Assembly (NCBI GenBank): GCA_022695795.1
Contig: MU404066.1
Span: 124,001-188,000 of the forward strand
Length of the DNA stretch: 64,000 nt
Reading direction: 5' to 3'
Source of the DNA: Biscogniauxia marginata
Lineage: Eukaryota > Ascomycota > Sordariomycetes > Xylariales > Xylariaceae
This document shows, in pieces, positions 60,585-64,000 of the stretch. Both the position numbers and the translations under genes were made by a program. Every line of letters starts with the position of its first letter. Within the stretch, counting starts at the first letter, position 1. The notes below the pieces were generated by a model. That model did not search any database and was not told the DNA's origin. It was given only the letters and a program-made list of their open reading frames with translations.

Positions 60585-62429
60585 AAAACGGCGTCTTCGC
60601 TTTTAATCTTCTGGCGGAAACGCAAACAACACTATGCACGACACCAGAAAAAAAGCATGAGAGCAAATCTACGAGGCTGTCCTCGTCTTCGATAGTCGTC
60701 CTCCTTTCTCTCCATGTCGAGTCAAACCAATCTGAATGGTTGGGATTAATAGGGATGGCTTTCCTGGGTTCTCCGTGGTAAAGGGGTTGTTGTTTTCACG
60801 GTATACGCTAGTCCTAGCTCCTCCTCCCGGTCCCCTTAAAAGGAATTACATGTGGTCTTATCTGCCTCCTTTTACTTCGCCTTGCGTTGTGCACTTTTTA
60901 TTTTTGCACTCATAGATGAGCTTTCGATTTTTCGCAGTCTAAGGAGGATTGATGCGTAGTATATTCACGTCAAGCAAGCAAGTAAGCAGGCGGATAGATA
61001 AGTGAGGGGAGGAAAGGACACGATGGGATTGTGTTCTATAGTGACGATTAGGTAGTGGTGGTAGTGATGATGATAATGATGATGCCTCCCGCCTTTTATA
61101 TATATATTTATATTCGTTTGTAAATGAGTGAGTGAATGTGCGTGATTGTAATTTACGGGGCCACGTGAGGAAAGATGGCAATTGCGATGGTTCATTGTCT
61201 TTGAGGGTAGGTTAAGTACCTAGGTAGTGAAAGAGGGAAAGGGGAAACCTAGGTAAGTTGTAGGTTCACATGTGTGTATAAATAGATAGATACCATGATG
61301 CAGACATCAAGTAATAAAACATCTGGGACTTGTAAAACCTAAAAAGACAATAAATCAATGAGAGTTCCTTCATAAATATCAATAGCTTTAAATTAATATC
61401 CGAGGTTTTACTTGTTTATTTTTGCTTATTTTAAATGTAATAATGGGTTATATAGCAAGTAAAACTTATAGTAATATATTGGTTTATATTTATAAGCGGG
61501 ATCGAGGGAAAAGATAGGAACATGAGTAAAAAAAAAATCAAAATCTCAAAATCAGACAAAAGGCTGTTGATTGATTGATTGGTTGGTTGATTGATAAGAC
61601 GCCCCCAATTCCCTTCGACCCGCCCCTTTCCATCTTCCCTTGCTCCCGACGGAAAATCAACTAGTAGTAACCTTCCCCTTCCTTCCTTTCTCCCTCCTTC
61701 CCTTCCTTACAACCGCGCCCCTGCACCCCTACACTCCCAAAAAACACTTCACTTTCCTCCCCACAATCAATCCTCCACGTCTCTTTCTCTCTCTCTCCGC
61801 ATCTCTCCTCTACCTCCCAACCTCCTATCTCCATCTATCTTCTTTCTCCTCTCTACCTGTCGACTTGTCTTCGGAAAAAAGAGAGAAGAAGCAGAGAGGG
61901 GATATTGTGATGACCATGTGAGCGAGGGAGAACTTATCCCAACTCAAACATATGTGTCGAACCAAAAAAAAACAAAACCAAAAAAAAAGCAAAGGGAGAA
62001 AAACGAAAACAAACAGGAAGGCAGGCAGAGTTCCAGAGGAGTAGTACTAGACAGTGAATAGTAAGAGGGACAAGAAAAAAAAAGAGAAACAAATAAACGG
62101 ATTTGGGGAAAAAAAAAAAGAGGATTTCTCAGTGGAGCGCCGCGCCAAAAACACAGATCAGAGTCATGAATGCAGGGGGCTAGCTTGGTTTAGTTATAGG
62201 TAGGTCGAGTCGTATGAAGACCGCCATCATAATCCGACAATCGTCTTTTCGTGTCCTCATGTTTGCTGTTGTAGTAGCAGTTGTTGTGGTTTTGTTTCTT
62301 TCCTTCGGATCGAGTATCATGATCATGAATCATTCTTAGTTTTTGTTTTGATATGTTGTCTAAAGCAAGAGAGAAAAAAAAGAAGGGGGAAGGGGCACAG
62401 CCTCAATTTTCTTCTTGTTTTCTCTTGCT
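60585..62429. other. Convergent intergenic between pob3 and bud4
   Basis: No gene seen. It has a TA-rich patch near 61095-61115 and an AT-rich stretch near 61340-61500. GATTGATTGGTTGG repeats lie near 61565-61595. A CT-rich leader-like tract at 61610-61870 is followed by A-rich sequence (61960-62115), but no ORF with a good start and coding bias follows. The sequence next to 62429 is the likely 3' UTR of bud4. Confidence 0.45.
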
Positions 62430-64000
62430 TCAGACAATCATACTCTTCGTTCTCGAGTGGGTTCTCCGTCCCTCGGCGCGCTTCCGCAGCGTCTCTTCTC
62501 GCTTGAGCACCAGCTCGCACCACTTGCGACGGGTAGCGGTCCCGCTGAGGCCGTCGTCGTCGTCGCTGCCGCGGCCGATGACGTCGCTGAGGACCTTCAT
62601 CCATCCCTCCTTGTCCTCGGGCGTGTCTGCGTAGAAGTCGATGACTTCCCCGTTGTTGAAGCGGATTCGGAAGCCTTCCTCAACGAACATGTAGCCCTCT
62701 TCCTCTTCGGCAAATGCCGAGCGACGCCTCTTGCCATTACGGCCCGTCGTCTCGGGACTCGTCAGTGCACGACGGTCATCGATAAGACGTTTAGCGTTTG
62801 ACAGGTTGATAGTTGCGCGCGGCTGGCGCGTAGCTTCATGGTAGGCTGTCAGTTTAGTGCCAACTAGCTTGAAGTAACGACGACGCCAGTACTGTGTGTC
62901 TAATGTTAGCATATAAGCTTAGTAAGAGTGGTCATTGCGGTAACTTACAGGACAGTCGCCACCTTGCTGACTTAAATGGCCCTCCCAGTTGCGGCTTTGC
63001 CTCTCCTCGGCGGCCTTCAGCTCTCGAATGCACGAGTTCATGCTCTTGGGCATGTCGTCATCTGTATAGCCCTTGGGTCTCGGTACAAATAGAAGTTGAA
63101 CTTCAAGTTTGCCGATCTTGTACGGTGCTCGCCTGACAACGGTGTTGCTAGGAACGCCAGCGCGCTTGCTCTTGACGCTGCTGGCAAAGCCAGCTTCCTC
63201 AGTCGCCCATTCATTGAATGCTGCTATCTCGACCATGTAGGGTCGACCGTAGCAACGCGACTCGTGCTCTTTGAGGCAAACATATGATCGTGCAAAGCTT
63301 CCATCATCAGCAGCGAGCGGCGACAGCAGATCCCACGCCGAAGGAGCAACCTTTCTCTGCTTAGAAACGGCCTCTCGCTGAGCCATCGCAAATGCTTCTT
63401 CCTCCGCTCGTTGACGAGCCTCCAATTCCTTGCGCTTCTTAGGACTGGCGAAGACGCGAGAGAACGTGGAAGCCTTTGGCGTCTTAGGCTTTGATAGCTT
63501 TGACGGCGAAGTAGGCAAAAGGGTCGGCTCGGCTGGTCTCTCCAGCTTCACGTTAAGGGTAAGTTGGAATTCCAAGTCGTTAGGGACGACAAGCTCAAAC
63601 TCTTGGCCAATCGGAGCATTACGGGCGAGCTCAAGCCAGGCCGTTGTAACGCAATGCACGCCATTATCCAGCGTGAGACTGAACCAGGTTCTCTCAGCTG
63701 ATAAAATGTTAGAATTTCCAGGACACTTAAAAGCGGGTAGGGGTGTAGCTTGGAACTCACTCTTCGGTAAGGGGAGGTCGAGATCCTTCACACCCATAAC
63801 TTTGACGAACAGTCTACCTCTCTCACCACACTCCTCGGTTGCCAGCTCTACGGTCTCCTCTTCTGCCATGGTAGGCATCGTCATGGCATTACTTTCCTGG
63901 CCCGGAAGTGGCGGGACCGGCCCGCTAAAACTAGGCACTTGTCGCTTCTTGACGCTCTTCCTTTGCTTACCGTTCCAGGGTTCGACAACCCACGACAACG
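62430..64000 (-). CDS. bud4: Bud4 anillin-like septation protein, C-terminal part only
   Basis: Three exon pieces are visible: beyond the right edge to 63761, 63697-62949 and 62891-62430. The 5' part of the gene lies outside the window. The anillin homology region (DUF1709) spans the first two, with RGRLFVKVMGVKDLDLPLPK, WFSLTLDNGVHCVTTAWLEL and EFELVVPNDLEFQLTLNVKL. It is followed by linker sequence and a PH domain (YWRRRYFKLVGTKLTAYHE, then IDFYADTPEDKEGWMKVLSDVI). Bud4 marks division and septation sites, organising septins and the contractile ring together with Bud3 and Rho GTPases. The intron at 63760-63698 is 63 nt without an in-frame stop; the intron at 62948-62892 is 57 nt. The C-terminus ends HSRTKSMIV. 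Confidence 0.92.

Noticed and set aside
60161..60666. Ser-rich minus-strand frames at the end of pob3
   Set aside because: They are the reverse reading of the GAN-rich codons for the acidic tail of Pob3.
61591..62061. A 156-codon Pro/Ser/Lys-rich plus-strand frame
   Set aside because: Its composition follows the CT-rich and then A-rich DNA. It has no conserved motif or plausible exon partner.

Overview
The window reads as nuclear DNA of a filamentous ascomycete (Pezizomycotina, most likely a sordariomycete). The grounds are short GT-AG introns, mostly about 50-65 nt, the protein families present, gene-sparse intergenic tracts, and strings of TAGGTA/TACCTA words between genes. No bacterial operon, rRNA, CRISPR array or intact transposon was seen. 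Splice structures were worked out by hand from frame continuity and family conservation. For every complete spliced gene the exon lengths sum to a multiple of three, except the nup192 tail, which looks broken.

Layout from left to right: a mitochondrial PPR protein (minus, cut by the left edge); a clade-2 histidine phosphatase (plus); a four-RRM Nrd1-type RNA-binding protein (minus); about 7 kb with no convincing gene but a possible gene relic at 14.1-15.0 kb; a secreted agmatinase-type ureohydrolase (minus); Cdc42 (minus); about 3.7 kb without a recognised gene; a Vma22-like V-ATPase assembly factor (plus); the very large Tel1/ATM checkpoint kinase (minus), head to head with the inner-ring nucleoporin Nup192 (plus); an amino-acid permease of Dip5 type (plus); gentisate 1,2-dioxygenase (plus); a Faf1-like ribosome assembly factor (minus), head to head with the histidine enzyme His6 (plus); coronin (minus); the FACT subunit Pob3 (plus); and the C-terminal half of the anillin-like Bud4 (minus, cut by the right edge).

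Most genes are housekeeping: DNA damage signalling, nuclear pore, chromatin, ribosome assembly, V-ATPase assembly and histidine synthesis. Cdc42, coronin and Bud4 together serve polarity, actin and septation, but they are not adjacent and I see no operon-like logic. The accessory-looking genes are the secreted ureohydrolase, the permease and gentisate dioxygenase.

No clearly new system was found. The points most worth checking are the disrupted 3' end of nup192, the sharp base-composition step inside tel1, the repeated palindrome TAGGTACCTA between genes, the possible gene relic near 14.5 kb, and a possible tiny spliced ORF near 13.35 kb.
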